A stretch of 64,000 nucleotides of DNA from an uncultured Paracoccaceae bacterium (GTDB lineage: Bacteria > Pseudomonadota > Alphaproteobacteria > Rhodobacterales > Rhodobacteraceae): assembly GCA_947503935.1 (NCBI GenBank), contig CANNFR010000009.1, positions 1 to 64,000 of the forward strand. Direction: 5' to 3'. How positions within the stretch are numbered: the stretch's first letter is position 1; every line of letters starts with the position of its first letter. Made by a program: the position numbers and the translations under genes. Shown here piece by piece: positions 44,197-53,757 of this stretch. The notes beneath the pieces are model-generated. The model searched no databases and was not told where the DNA came from. It was given only the letters and a program-made list of their open reading frames with translations.

Positions 44197-45402
44197 TCAG
44201 AAAGAACGCTTCAGGTCTCTGACGATATCCATGAAGGCATCTGATTGATCAGTGTAAAACTCGACGTCGACCGGTTCTGGATGACCGGGCTCATCCAGAA
44301 CCGCTTCTATCTCGCGGATCAGGATCGGTGCACCATCTCCAATTTTGAGGAGTTTTTGACGGTCGATGGCGTGGTGTTCTGTCGTGCCGCCGCTGTCGGT
44401 CTGGATCACGCGGACCCCGCGCACGAGAGCCTCACGTACCGCAAGGCCGAATGTCTCTTTCCACTGAGACAGGAATAAAAGCACGTCAATCTTTTCGTAA
44501 AACCGGTCGATATCACGTTGATTGAAGCGAGGTAGGACGTCCCATTCCCCCTTGAGGCGATCTAGATCAACAGCGTTGTACCAAGTGCCATCGTGTGTTG
44601 CATCGACCAGATAGCCGCGAAAGTCGTCCCGCTTTATGTTTTGAAATGCCGCGCGGACCAATGGCCATCCCTTGATGGGTGTCGGGCCACCCAGATACCC
44701 GAATACGATGCAGGGGTCGCTTGCACGGCGCGCGGCTTGACGTTCGAAAAAATCTGCCGCTGGTTTGCTGACACCATTTTTCAGCACGACCCCCTTACCA
44801 GGCGCAATACCCGAGCGTTCACATAGATCGAGTGCGAATTTGCTGGGATAGGTGATGACATCTGCCGAAGCAGCCGCCGCCCGCAGATAATTTATTCGAA
44901 ATCTTGCCCTATTCAGATCGTCCACGCACCCTCGGCATCCTTCAATTTGAACAGGATCCTGGCCGCAATAATTACCGTCCGGCCGTATCATAAACTGCCG
45001 CTCACAAATCCACCAAAAGTCATGGATGCTCAGAACAACAGGTAATCCCATCCTTTTGAAGACATTGATGCAGTCGGCACCAAGTTCTTGCAGACAATGG
45101 AGATGCACGAGATCCGGCTGAAGTGATTGCGTGAGATGCTCAATGCACTCCGAAACCGAGATGTTGGCATACATCTCGGCATAGGTTCGCGTTTGCGGCA
45201 TGTTTATGAGATAATTGGCTATGCCATCGGTTTCCGATTTAATGATGGTATATTCCGGCAATTCAGGTCGCGATACCGCCGAGATTACGCTGACACGGGC
45301 ATTGTGGCGGTCGACCATCTGACGCGCCAATTGTTCAGCCACGATCGTTGCGCCGCCATAGGTATATGGCGCAAAGTAGACATTGACGACCAGGATGTGC
45401 AT
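44197..45402 (-). CDS. Glycosyltransferase, GT4-like
   Basis: A 401-residue GT-B enzyme. N-terminal MHILVVNVYFAPYTYGGATI is the nucleotide-sugar transferase start with the Gly-rich loop; VLSIHDFWWICERQ and a four-Cys segment (CGQDPVQIEGCRGCVDD) follow; the C-terminal donor site includes FGYLGGPTPIKGWPLV and E-x7-E (ETFGLAVREALVRG). ATG at 45402 is used because homologues start MHILVVN. It lies 9 bp after the next glycosyltransferase gene on the same strand. Confidence 0.85.
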   Translation of the reverse strand: MHILVVNVYFAPYTYGGATIVAEQLARQMVDRHNARVSVISAVSRPELPEYTIIKSETDGIANYLINMPQTRTYAEMYANISVSECIEHLTQSLQPDLVHLHCLQELGADCINVFKRMGLPVVLSIHDFWWICERQFMIRPDGNYCGQDPVQIEGCRGCVDDLNRARFRINYLRAAAASADVITYPSKFALDLCERSGIAPGKGVVLKNGVSKPAADFFERQAARRASDPCIVFGYLGGPTPIKGWPLVRAAFQNIKRDDFRGYLVDATHDGTWYNAVDLDRLKGEWDVLPRFNQRDIDRFYEKIDVLLFLSQWKETFGLAVREALVRGVRVIQTDSGGTTEHHAIDRQKLLKIGDGAPILIREIEAVLDEPGHPEPVDVEFYTDQSDAFMDIVRDLKRSF

Positions 45403-45410
45403 GCGCCCGA

Positions 45411-46748
45411 TTATCCTTTGACCCAGTCGATCAATCCTTGCTCGATGATCGGATGGGCCAGCTTCCCACTCCACGTGGTTTCAAGATTCCGGCGTGCCTT
45501 CAGGCCCATCTCGGCAGTCTGGCGCCTATCGCTGGCCATGTGTTCCAACGCATCACGCCATTCGGCGGCGGTGCTTGCAACCATACCGGTCTCTCCCGGT
45601 ACGATCAGGTTGGGTAAATCCCCGACATTGCTGACGATCGATGGCAGGCTGACAGAGGCTGCATCAATCACCCGGACACCACTTTTGCATTGATTGAATA
45701 GATCATTCGCCAGCGGCATGATCGCGCAATCGGCCTTTGCCAGTGCCTGCAGATAGGCGGTGTAGTCGGCGAAAGGCACCAATTCGATCTGATCGGCAAG
45801 TTCGTCAGAAAAAAGCTCAGATCTGAAATGGCCGACGACCATCAACTTGCGGTTGGGGGCGGCTGCCAGGAATGCCTCAACCTCTTCTGCTATCAGTTGA
45901 AAATCAGCTTCATGTCCTTGCGACCCGCTTGCAAAAACAAGCGTGAAATCAGATCCGCCCTCTTTTTCAGCAACTGATGCTGCGTGGGCCGACGCCCCCG
46001 CTGCAAGGCTTCCCTTATCCGCGAAGTTGCGGCGCACGAAGGCAGGGCGCGGCACGAACCGAGCGGCCTCATCGCGAAGGCCGGGGGTGCTGAGCGACAG
46101 CACGTCGGCGGCGTTCATCATATCGTGGTAGAGGGGCGCTTGTTTCAAAAAGTGTGACTTGAGGTGAACCGGCAGCACGTTCATGTTTTGATATGTTTCA
46201 TAGGCCGGAACAGAGAACAGCGGATCATCAATATCAAACGCGATTGGAACGCGCAGTCTGCGGGCTTCGTAAAGGTACGTGCTGCCCAGATCGGATCGCA
46301 GAACGCGGTAGATCAAAAGATGGGACGCGTCTTGCAGGATTGAGGTCGCCCGGGAGACATCTTGATAATGGGCAAATCTGACATCGATACCGTCATGGCC
46401 CCAGAGTTCGATCAATTGTTCGACCCGGTATTTGCGGCACTGCGGAAGGTTCAGATCACCAATCACGGCCAGTCTTTTTTGCCGGCTCAAGATTGCGGGT
46501 GTTGCGGTGATATGGAAAGCATTTTCACGCGCCAGATCCGACCAGACCCCGCCCAAGGCGCCAAAACCGGCGGCCCGTTTGCCCATCAGTTCTGCCAGAC
46601 CTGATCGCGCGTGGCCGCGTAGCAGTTGCCCAAGGCGTATTCGGGTTTTCAGAAGGGCAATTTTCAACCCGTCATCGCGGATGGACTCGCGCAGACGCAC
46701 CAGATTTGACCAGCGAAGCGCTCGAAAAATACCAATCAATACAGCCAC
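45411..46748 (-). CDS. Glycosyltransferase family protein
   Basis: A 445-residue protein with a GT-B C-terminal half (FTLVFASGSQGHEADFQLIA, ADCAIMPLANDLFNQCKSGV, SVSLPSIVSNVGDLPNLIVP). The N-terminal 90 residues are basic and helical and may contact the membrane; FDIDDPLFSVP in the middle is seen in surface-polysaccharide transferases of this type. Forms an operon with the downstream GT4-like gene. Substrates unknown. Confidence 0.8.
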   Translation of the reverse strand: MAVLIGIFRALRWSNLVRLRESIRDDGLKIALLKTRIRLGQLLRGHARSGLAELMGKRAAGFGALGGVWSDLARENAFHITATPAILSRQKRLAVIGDLNLPQCRKYRVEQLIELWGHDGIDVRFAHYQDVSRATSILQDASHLLIYRVLRSDLGSTYLYEARRLRVPIAFDIDDPLFSVPAYETYQNMNVLPVHLKSHFLKQAPLYHDMMNAADVLSLSTPGLRDEAARFVPRPAFVRRNFADKGSLAAGASAHAASVAEKEGGSDFTLVFASGSQGHEADFQLIAEEVEAFLAAAPNRKLMVVGHFRSELFSDELADQIELVPFADYTAYLQALAKADCAIMPLANDLFNQCKSGVRVIDAASVSLPSIVSNVGDLPNLIVPGETGMVASTAAEWRDALEHMASDRRQTAEMGLKARRNLETTWSGKLAHPIIEQGLIDWVKG

Positions 46749-46905
46749 TCTGGCGCCTGGAGAGCGCCAGCCCCATTTTTTTCAATCATCCTACTCACCT
46801 CTGCCCGATTCGCATTTGTGCCGCGAATTCGCCTATTGGTAGAAGCCCGCCTAGGCGGGGTCCAGTGCATGAAAGCCTGACTTGGCAGAATACTGGCGAT
46901 ATGCC

Positions 46906-47892
46906 CTACAGCATCGCCGGTACGACCAAATCGGGCGGGCGGTGGCCGTCGGCGAAGGTTTTGATGTTGATGATCACCTTCTCGCCCATTTCGGCGCGGC
47001 CTTCCTGCGTGGCCGACCCCATATGCGGCAGCAGGACCACGTTATCCAGCTCGCGCAGGCGCGGGTTGATCTCGCGCCCGCGTTCGAACACGTCAAGGCC
47101 GGCACCCGCAATCTCGCCCGCGCGTAGCATGCGGGTCAGCGCGTTTTCGTCGATCACCTCGCCGCGTGAGGTGTTCACGATCACGGCTGTGGGCTTCATC
47201 AGCTTCAGCCGCCGAGCGTTCATAAGATGAAAAGTCGAGGGCGTGTGCGGCGCATTGATCGACAGGATATCCACGCGCGCCACCATCTGATCGAGGCTTT
47301 CCCACCAGGTTGCCTCAAGCTCGTCCTCGACCTCGGGGCGCAGTCTTTTGCGGGTGTTGTAGTGGATCTGCATGCCGAAGGCGCGGGCCCGCCGCGCCAC
47401 CGCCTGACCGATCCGCCCCATCCCGAGGATGCCCAGCCGCCGGCCGCCCAGCCGCGCGCCCAGAAAGGCCGTTGGCGCCCAGCCCGGCCATTCGCCCGAT
47501 TGCATGGCCGCGAGACCTTGCGGGATGTTTCGACTGACAGCCAGCATCAGCGCCATCGCCATGTCGGCGGTATCCTCGGTCACCACGCCAGGCGTGTTCG
47601 ACACCAGAATGCCGCGCTGGCGGGCCGAGGCCACATCGATATGGTCCACCCCCGCGCCGTAGCTTGCGATCAGCTTCAGCCTTTCGCCCGCCCGCGCCAG
47701 CATGGCGGCGTCGATATCATCGGTGATCGTGGGCACCAGCACGTCGGCACGCCCCATCGCCTCGATCAGTTCATCACGCGTCATCGGGCGGTCATCGGGC
47801 CGCAATTCGACGTCGAAAAGCTCGGTCATCCGCGTTTCGACCACCTCGGGCAACCGTCGCGTCACGACAACACTCAGCCGCTGTCCTGGCAT
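46906..47892 (-). CDS. D-2-hydroxyacid dehydrogenase (glyoxylate/hydroxypyruvate reductase-like)
   Basis: A 328-residue NAD(P)-dependent enzyme. LGILGMGRIGQAVARR is the cofactor loop; VNTSRGEVIDENAL provides the catalytic Arg, the Glu follows near REINPRL, and VVLLPHMGSAT holds the catalytic His. Arg after the beta-2 strand (NTRKRL) suggests NADPH preference. It reduces glyoxylate or hydroxypyruvate. ATG at 47892 begins MPGQRLSVVVTRRLP; longer frames upstream are not used. Confidence 0.9.
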   Translation of the reverse strand: MPGQRLSVVVTRRLPEVVETRMTELFDVELRPDDRPMTRDELIEAMGRADVLVPTITDDIDAAMLARAGERLKLIASYGAGVDHIDVASARQRGILVSNTPGVVTEDTADMAMALMLAVSRNIPQGLAAMQSGEWPGWAPTAFLGARLGGRRLGILGMGRIGQAVARRARAFGMQIHYNTRKRLRPEVEDELEATWWESLDQMVARVDILSINAPHTPSTFHLMNARRLKLMKPTAVIVNTSRGEVIDENALTRMLRAGEIAGAGLDVFERGREINPRLRELDNVVLLPHMGSATQEGRAEMGEKVIINIKTFADGHRPPDLVVPAML

Positions 47893-48021
47893 TTGCTGCC
47901 TCCCCCATCTTTTCGGGCATCTCTTTGAATGGCAAAGTGGCGTATAGTGGGGTCGGGCACAAGAACCCCAGAGAAGGCAGAGCAATAAAATTACCGATGT
48001 AGGCAGCAATCGAGACATGAA

Positions 48022-48516
48022 ATGATTCGCGCGATCCACGCGATCCTTCTGATATTGGCCCTCGGTGCGGTGTCAGCCGTCGCGGAGGAGCGTGGTCCGG
48101 TGACCAATCTGCCGATTCCGCGGTTTGTCTCGCTGAAGGCGGATGAGGCCAATGTGCGCCGGGGCCCCGGCACCGATCACCGGATCGACTGGGTGTTCAA
48201 GCGGCGCGACATGCCGCTGCGCATCGTGGCCGAATTCTCGCATTGGCGCCGTGTGGCTGATCGCGACGGGGCCGGGGGGTGGGTGCATTACACTCTCCTC
48301 TCGGGCGTGCGGACGGTACTGGTCGAGAAGGACATGACACCTTTGCGCATGCGCCCCACCGAGGATGCGCAGGTCAATGCCTATGCCGAGGCCGGTGTGA
48401 TCGCGCGGCTGGGCGAATGCGTGCCGGGATGGTGCCGCCTGATGGCCGATGGCCAGCGCGGCTGGGCGGAAACCGCAGCACTCTGGGGCGTCGCACCGGA
48501 CGAATTGCGCGAATAG
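48022..48516 (+). CDS. Exported bacterial SH3 domain protein
   Basis: A 164-residue protein with a signal peptide (MIRAIHAILLILALGAVSAV). The mature part contains two SH3-like repeats: FVSLKADEANVRRGPGTDHR and MTPLRMRPTEDAQVNAYAEA, each followed by a WC/W-containing strand (SHWRRV, GWCRLM). Such proteins bind peptidoglycan or peptides in the periplasm. Confidence 0.88.
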   Translation: MIRAIHAILLILALGAVSAVAEERGPVTNLPIPRFVSLKADEANVRRGPGTDHRIDWVFKRRDMPLRIVAEFSHWRRVADRDGAGGWVHYTLLSGVRTVLVEKDMTPLRMRPTEDAQVNAYAEAGVIARLGECVPGWCRLMADGQRGWAETAALWGVAPDELRE

Positions 48517-48575
48517 CCGGTCTTGCACGCCCCGGCATGGCCCGGTAGGCCTGCGATCAGCCGAGCGGAGGCCAA

Positions 48576-49448
48576 ATGTCTGTCACGAACCGCCTCAATC
48601 TGTCCGCAGGCGCCGCCTCTGTCAGCGTGGCGCTGGTGCTGGTCGCGCTGAAGCTCTGGGCTCTGGGCGAGACGGGCGCCCTGTCGGTTGCCGCTTCGCT
48701 GGCCGATAGCGCGATGGACCTGATGGTCTCGCTGGGCGGGCTGATGGCCATCATCTACGCCGCACGCCCGCCGGACGAAGACCACGCCTTCGGCCACAGC
48801 TCGGCCGAAGACCTCGCTGCGCTGGGGCAGTCCGTTTTCATCGTGATTTCGGCAGGCGTGATCGCATTTGCGGCTGTCGCGCGGCTGCTCTCAGAGGCGC
48901 CTGACAACCTGAGGGCCGAGGGGCGCGGCATGATCGTCATGGCCATTTCGATCGGTCTGACGCTGGCGTTGGTGCTGTGGCAGCGGCGCGTGGCGCGGCA
49001 AACCGGCAACCGCGTGGTGCGCGCGGATTCGCTGCATTACATGGGCGACCTTCTGCCCAATATCGGCGCAATTATATCACTCTGGGCGTCGGCCCGGTTC
49101 GGGCTTTACCAGATCGACAGTGTCGTGGCTTTGGGCGCTGCCGCGTTGCTGGCACTCGGCGCCCTCAGGATCGGCAAAGGGGCGTGGGACGCGCTGATGG
49201 ACCGGCGCGCCGACCCCGCCTTGGTCGCGGGGATTGAGGCGATTGTCGCCGATTGGCCCGGTGTGCATGGCCATCACGACCTGCGCACACGATCAGCCGG
49301 GTCGACCGTCTTCGTCAATCTGCATATCGAGCTTGACGGCGACCAGACCCTGACCGAGGCCCATGATATCGGCGCCGCCCTGAAGCGCGCGATTATCCAG
49401 GCCTATCCGCAGACGGATGTGATCATCCACAAGGACCCGGTGCGCTAA
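48576..49448 (+). CDS. Cation diffusion facilitator (FieF/ZitB-like metal efflux transporter)
   Basis: A 290-residue antiporter with six membrane helices. ASLADSAMDLMVSLGGLMAI carries the first Asp pair, and PDEDHAFGHSSAEDLAALGQ the second His/Asp site; the C-terminal cytoplasmic domain has GVHGHHDLRTRSAGSTVFVN and HIELD. It would export Zn(II), Fe(II) or a similar divalent ion. Confidence 0.92.
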   Translation: MSVTNRLNLSAGAASVSVALVLVALKLWALGETGALSVAASLADSAMDLMVSLGGLMAIIYAARPPDEDHAFGHSSAEDLAALGQSVFIVISAGVIAFAAVARLLSEAPDNLRAEGRGMIVMAISIGLTLALVLWQRRVARQTGNRVVRADSLHYMGDLLPNIGAIISLWASARFGLYQIDSVVALGAAALLALGALRIGKGAWDALMDRRADPALVAGIEAIVADWPGVHGHHDLRTRSAGSTVFVNLHIELDGDQTLTEAHDIGAALKRAIIQAYPQTDVIIHKDPVR

Positions 49449-49491
49449 TCTGTTCGAGCCCGGCAAGGTGTTCTCGCCGGAGGCAAAGAAT

Positions 49492-51522
49492 CTACTCTGC
49501 CGCGTCCAACAGGCCCCGCCCGCGCAGCAGGGCCTCGACCCCCGGCATCTTGCCCCGAAACTGCAGATAAAGCGCCTCAGCCTCCTCCGACCCGCCGGCG
49601 GACAGGATGTGTTCCTCCAGCTTCCGGGCCGTCTCAGAGTCGAAGACATCGCCTGCCTCTTCGAAAGCCGCAAAGGCATCGGCATCCATCACCTCGGACC
49701 ACATGTAGGAGTAATAGCCGCTGGAATATCCGTCGCCCGAGAAGATATGCGCGAAATGCGGGGTGGCATGGCGCATCGGAATGGCCCGCGGGGCGTCCAG
49801 CTTGGCCAGTTCGGCGGCCTGCATCGCCATCGGATCGTCCGGCGCCGCGCCTTCGTGGAACGCCAGATCGACCAGCGCGGAGGACACATATTCCACCGTC
49901 GCATGCCCCATATCGGCATTTTTGGCCGCCAGCATCCGGTCGAGCAGTTCCTTCGGCATCGGCTCACCCGTCTCGGCACGGCGGGCATGGCGTTCCAGCA
50001 CTTCGGGCACTTCCAGCCAATGCTCGTAAAGCTGGCTGGGCAGTTCGACGAAATCGCGCGCGACCGAGGTGCCCGAGATGAAGGCGAATTCCACATCGCT
50101 CAGCATCTGGTGCAGGGCGTGGCCAAACTCGTGAAACAGCGTGCGCGCATCGTCGTAGCTGAGAAGCGCGGGCTCACCCGCCGGGGGCTTGGCGAAGTTG
50201 CAGACGTTCACCACGATGGGCCGGACATCACCGCCCAGCTTGCGCTGATCGCGCATGGTCGAGCACCACGCGCCTGAGCGTTTCGACCCGCGCGCGAAAT
50301 AATCACCGATGAAAACAGCCATGTGGTCGCCGTCGCGCGTCACCTCCCAGGCCCGCGCATCGGGGTGGTAGAGCGTCACGTCCAGCGGTTTGAATTCCAG
50401 CCCGAACAGGCGGGTTGAGCAGTCGAACGCGGCTTCGATCATCGCGTCCAGTTGCAGGTAGGGCTTCAACTCGGCCTCATCGATATCGAACTCGGCCTTG
50501 CGGCGCTTTTCGGCATAGTAGCGCCAATCCCAGGCCTCAAGCTCTCCGTTGATGCCGTCCTCGCGCATCATCTGCGTAAGCACCTCGGCATCGGCTTCGG
50601 CCCGCGCTTTGGCCGGTTTCCACACGGCCATAAGCAGGTCGCGCACCGCCTCGGGCGTCTTCGCCATTTCGGGTTCAAGCTTGTAGGCGGCAAAGGACGG
50701 GTAGCCCAAAAGCTTGGCGCGTTCTTCCCGCAATTTCAGGATCTCGGCGGCGATGGCGCGGTTGTCGGTCTCTCCCCCGTTTTCGCCCCTTGCCACCCAG
50801 GCCTTAAAGGCGATTTCGCGCAGGTCGCGCCGGGGCGAGAATTGCAGGAACGGCACGATCAGCGACCGCGACAGGGTCAGGACATGGCCCGCCTCGCCCT
50901 TCTCTTCGGCCGCCGCTTTGGCGCCCGCGACGACGAAGTCGGGCAGCCCCTCAAGATCGGCCTCTTCCAGCGGCATGAACCAATCGCGCTCATCCGCAAG
51001 CAAGTTCTGCGAAAACTGCGTGCCCAGCACGGCCAGTCGCTCTTTCACCGCTTTCAGGCGATCAGCCTCCGCGCCCTCCAGCTCCGCGCCGGCCCGCACG
51101 AACATGCGCCGATAGAGCGTCAGCACGCGGGCCTCTTCGTCCGACAGAAGCAGTCCCTCGCGCCGGTCCCACAAATCCCGGATGCGGCCCCAAAGGGCCT
51201 TGTTCATCGTGATTTCCGACGCAAAAGCCGACATCTTGGGCGCCAGATCGCGCTGCAAAGCCTCGCGCGCGGGGTTCGAATCCGCCCCCGCCAGGTTGTA
51301 GAAAACCCCCGCCACCCGATCGAGCGTCTGTTCGGCCAGTTCCAGTGCGGCAATCGTATTCTCAAAAGTCGGCGCGTCGGGATTATCGGCAATCTTGGCG
51401 ATGTTCCCGCGTGCCTCGGCCAGACCCACCTCGAAAGCGGGATCGAAGTGTTCATCCTCGATCTGGTCGAAGGGCGGCAATTGGAACGGCGGGCCCCAAG
51501 GTGTGAGAAGGGGGTTGTTCAT
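49492..51522 (-). CDS. M3 family metallopeptidase (oligopeptidase A / Dcp-like)
   Basis: A 676-residue cytoplasmic zinc oligopeptidase of normal family length. The zinc site is TLFHEFGHALHQML near residue 461, with the third Glu ligand downstream (EFAFISGTSVARDFVELPSQ), and the substrate-contacting YSSGYYSYMWSEVMDADAF near the C-terminus. It degrades short peptides. ATG at 51522 begins MNNPLLTPWGPPFQLPPFD, the usual start in Rhodobacteraceae. Confidence 0.93.
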   Translation of the reverse strand: MNNPLLTPWGPPFQLPPFDQIEDEHFDPAFEVGLAEARGNIAKIADNPDAPTFENTIAALELAEQTLDRVAGVFYNLAGADSNPAREALQRDLAPKMSAFASEITMNKALWGRIRDLWDRREGLLLSDEEARVLTLYRRMFVRAGAELEGAEADRLKAVKERLAVLGTQFSQNLLADERDWFMPLEEADLEGLPDFVVAGAKAAAEEKGEAGHVLTLSRSLIVPFLQFSPRRDLREIAFKAWVARGENGGETDNRAIAAEILKLREERAKLLGYPSFAAYKLEPEMAKTPEAVRDLLMAVWKPAKARAEADAEVLTQMMREDGINGELEAWDWRYYAEKRRKAEFDIDEAELKPYLQLDAMIEAAFDCSTRLFGLEFKPLDVTLYHPDARAWEVTRDGDHMAVFIGDYFARGSKRSGAWCSTMRDQRKLGGDVRPIVVNVCNFAKPPAGEPALLSYDDARTLFHEFGHALHQMLSDVEFAFISGTSVARDFVELPSQLYEHWLEVPEVLERHARRAETGEPMPKELLDRMLAAKNADMGHATVEYVSSALVDLAFHEGAAPDDPMAMQAAELAKLDAPRAIPMRHATPHFAHIFSGDGYSSGYYSYMWSEVMDADAFAAFEEAGDVFDSETARKLEEHILSAGGSEEAEALYLQFRGKMPGVEALLRGRGLLDAAE

Positions 51523-51581
51523 CGGATGCCTCCTTGGCGGCTTTTCCTTCATTTAGGGCCGTTCATCCCCTTCAGCCAGAG

Positions 51582-52013
51582 CTACTCGACCGTAATCGTG
51601 ATCACCTCGGACGTGACCGGTGGCACATGTGGCACATGCCCGGCATCGCCCAGAACCAGTTGCAAGGTGTGGGTGCCAGGTGGCAGGTCCAGTGTCACCT
51701 CGGTCTGGCCGCCGCCAAAATGCCGGTGGTTGTCATCATTGGGCAGCGCCAGCTCAAGCTCTTCCGCGCCGAATTCGCCTTCTCCAAGCGGCGGGCGATT
51801 GATCAAAAGGTGATGATGGCCGGTATTCTCAACTTCGGTGCCCGCGGGCGCTACGCCCATGCCGGTCAGACCGAACCGGATGGTGACCGGGCTGGACACT
51901 GTCGCGCCATCCTCAAGCCCCACGAAGTAAAGCTGGGCGCCATCCGGCGATGGCGTCTCCTGGGCGAAAGCCGGCAGGGCAAGAAAAGCAAGAATGAAAG
52001 CGAGACGTTTCAT
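51582..52013 (-). CDS. DUF4399 domain periplasmic protein
   Basis: A 143-residue protein with signal peptide MKRLAFILAFLALPAFAQE. The mature domain shows VYFVGLEDG-like opening (LYFVGLEDGATVSSPVTIRF), HHHLLIN, HFGGGQTEV and GTHTLQLVLGD, characteristic of DUF4399. Histidines suggest metal binding, but the role is unknown. Confidence 0.9.
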   Translation of the reverse strand: MKRLAFILAFLALPAFAQETPSPDGAQLYFVGLEDGATVSSPVTIRFGLTGMGVAPAGTEVENTGHHHLLINRPPLGEGEFGAEELELALPNDDNHRHFGGGQTEVTLDLPPGTHTLQLVLGDAGHVPHVPPVTSEVITITVE

Positions 52014-52077
52014 GGCGGGTTCCTCCGTTAACCAAGCTTAAGGTAGAGGAATGTTCGCCGCAGTCTACCCACGGATG

Positions 52078-52872
52078 TCACCGCGCGTCTTTCCGGCGCA
52101 AATGCTCCTCCAGCCGCCTCAGCGCCAGCGATAGCGAGACCGTCATCGTCAGATAGAGAAGCGCGACGACGTTGTAGGTTTCGAAATACCGGAAGTTGCC
52201 CGCCGCGATCACCTTGCCCAGCTGGGTGATGTCAGTCACCCCCAACACGCTGACCAGCGACGAATCCTTCACCATCGCGACGAAATCGTTGCCAAGCGGC
52301 GGCAGGATCACGCGGAAGGCCTGTGGGAAAACCACGTGCCGGAAGATCTGCCATCGTGACAGGCCCAGCGCCTCGGCCGCCTCGATCTGGCCCGGATCGA
52401 CCGATTGCAGGCCCGCGCGGAAGACCTCGGCGATGAAGGCCGAATAGGCGATGGTCAGCGCGAAGGTCGCCCGCCAGAGCAGCGTGACATCGCGCGGCCG
52501 GATCGGGTCCAACCCCAGGCCCGTCAGCGCCCAGTTCACCGCCGCAACGCCCAGCGGCGCAAAGACGAAGGCCACGTAGAGCAACAAAACGATGATCGGC
52601 ACGCCGCGCACGACCTCGATGTAAAAGCGCGCGATCTGGCGGACCACGATAAAGCGCGACCGGGTCATCACAGCCAACAAGAGGCCCAGCGCCGACGCCA
52701 TCGAAAAGGCGACGAGGGTCACGAAAACGGTGATGCGGATGCCGGCCGACAGCTTGGACAAGACCTCGGCATAAAGCTCGTTGGCCAGAACCTGCCAGAA
52801 GAAATACGCCCCGATACCAGCCAGCAGGACCAGCCAATACGGGAAATCCTTGTCGGGTGATGAGGGGATCAT
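52078..52872 (-). CDS. Polar amino-acid ABC transporter permease (HisM/GlnP-like)
   Basis: A 264-residue inner-membrane subunit with about five membrane segments. The EAA loop is IEAAEALGLSRWQIFRHVVF (then PQAFRVILPPLGN), diagnostic of the His/Glu/Gln permease family. It lies 36 bp after the substrate-binding protein gene on the same strand. No ATPase gene follows in this window. Confidence 0.92.
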   Translation of the reverse strand: MIPSSPDKDFPYWLVLLAGIGAYFFWQVLANELYAEVLSKLSAGIRITVFVTLVAFSMASALGLLLAVMTRSRFIVVRQIARFYIEVVRGVPIIVLLLYVAFVFAPLGVAAVNWALTGLGLDPIRPRDVTLLWRATFALTIAYSAFIAEVFRAGLQSVDPGQIEAAEALGLSRWQIFRHVVFPQAFRVILPPLGNDFVAMVKDSSLVSVLGVTDITQLGKVIAAGNFRYFETYNVVALLYLTMTVSLSLALRRLEEHLRRKDAR

Positions 52873-52908
52873 GCGGGGTGGCCCCGACCGTGCGCCGGGG
52901 CCAATCGC

Positions 52909-53697
52909 CTACTGGCCCAGCGCGTAATCGAGGAACCATTTCTGGTTCAGCGCTTCAAGCGTGCCATCAGCCTCCATCGCTGCGATGGCGGCATTGATCG
53001 GCTCGACCAGGTCCGAGCCCTTGGGGAAGATGAAGCCGAATTGTTCGGTCCCCAGAGGGTCGCCGATGATCTTCAACCCACCATCCGAGGCCGCGACATA
53101 GCCGTTGGCGGCGGTTGAATCGGACAGAACCAGATCGACATCACCGACCCGCAAAGCCTCGAGCCCCGCACCGAAGGTCTCGAACTTGATGATACGCGGG
53201 TTCGCCTCATTACCGTCCAGCACGTCGTAGACGCCGACGTAAAAGGGCGTGGTGCCCGGCTGCGCGGCCATCAGCAGGTCCTCATCGGCCGCAAAGCCCG
53301 CGGCATCGGTGAACCGCTCCTCATCGCCCCGCACCACCATCATCATCTGGCTGGTCATGTAGGGCGCCGAGAAATCGACCACTTCCTTGCGATCCTCGCG
53401 GATGGTGATGCCGGTCATGCCAAGGTCGAACTGCCCCTGGCTGACGGCGGCGATCATCGCGTCCCAGCTGATGTTTTCATAGGTGATGTCCATGTTCAGA
53501 CGCTGGGCAATCTCGGCCATCGCGTCATACTCCCAGCCGATCACATCGCCCGAGCCCTGTTCGATGAACTGCAGCGGCGGATAGGCGTTCTCGGTCACCA
53601 TCACCACTTCGCGCCCGCCGAGATCCGGCAGATCCTGCGCCGAGGCCATGGTGGCAGTCAGGGCCAGAAGACCCGCAAGAGCAGCTTTCAGTTTCAT
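52909..53697 (-). CDS. Polar amino-acid ABC transporter substrate-binding protein
   Basis: A 262-residue periplasmic binding protein (SBP_bac_3). Signal peptide [20 protein letters not shown]; mature domain with [40 protein letters not shown] and [13 protein letters not shown], the classic family signature. Forms an operon with the permease and imports an amino acid or related solute. Confidence 0.93.
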   Translation of the reverse strand: MKLKAALAGLLALTATMASAQDLPDLGGREVVMVTENAYPPLQFIEQGSGDVIGWEYDAMAEIAQRLNMDITYENISWDAMIAAVSQGQFDLGMTGITIREDRKEVVDFSAPYMTSQMMMVVRGDEERFTDAAGFAADEDLLMAAQPGTTPFYVGVYDVLDGNEANPRIIKFETFGAGLEALRVGDVDLVLSDSTAANGYVAASDGGLKIIGDPLGTEQFGFIFPKGSDLVEPINAAIAAMEADGTLEALNQKWFLDYALGQ

Positions 53698-53757
53698 GAT
53701 AATCCCCGTTGGTTTGTTCGTGCGAAGTATGGCGTGCTGCGCACCGTAGGCAAGCCG

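Noticed and set aside
50452-51813. Plus-strand open frame of 453 codons opposite the M3 peptidase
   Set aside because: The opposite strand encodes a full zinc peptidase with all motifs; the plus frame is a high-GC shadow.
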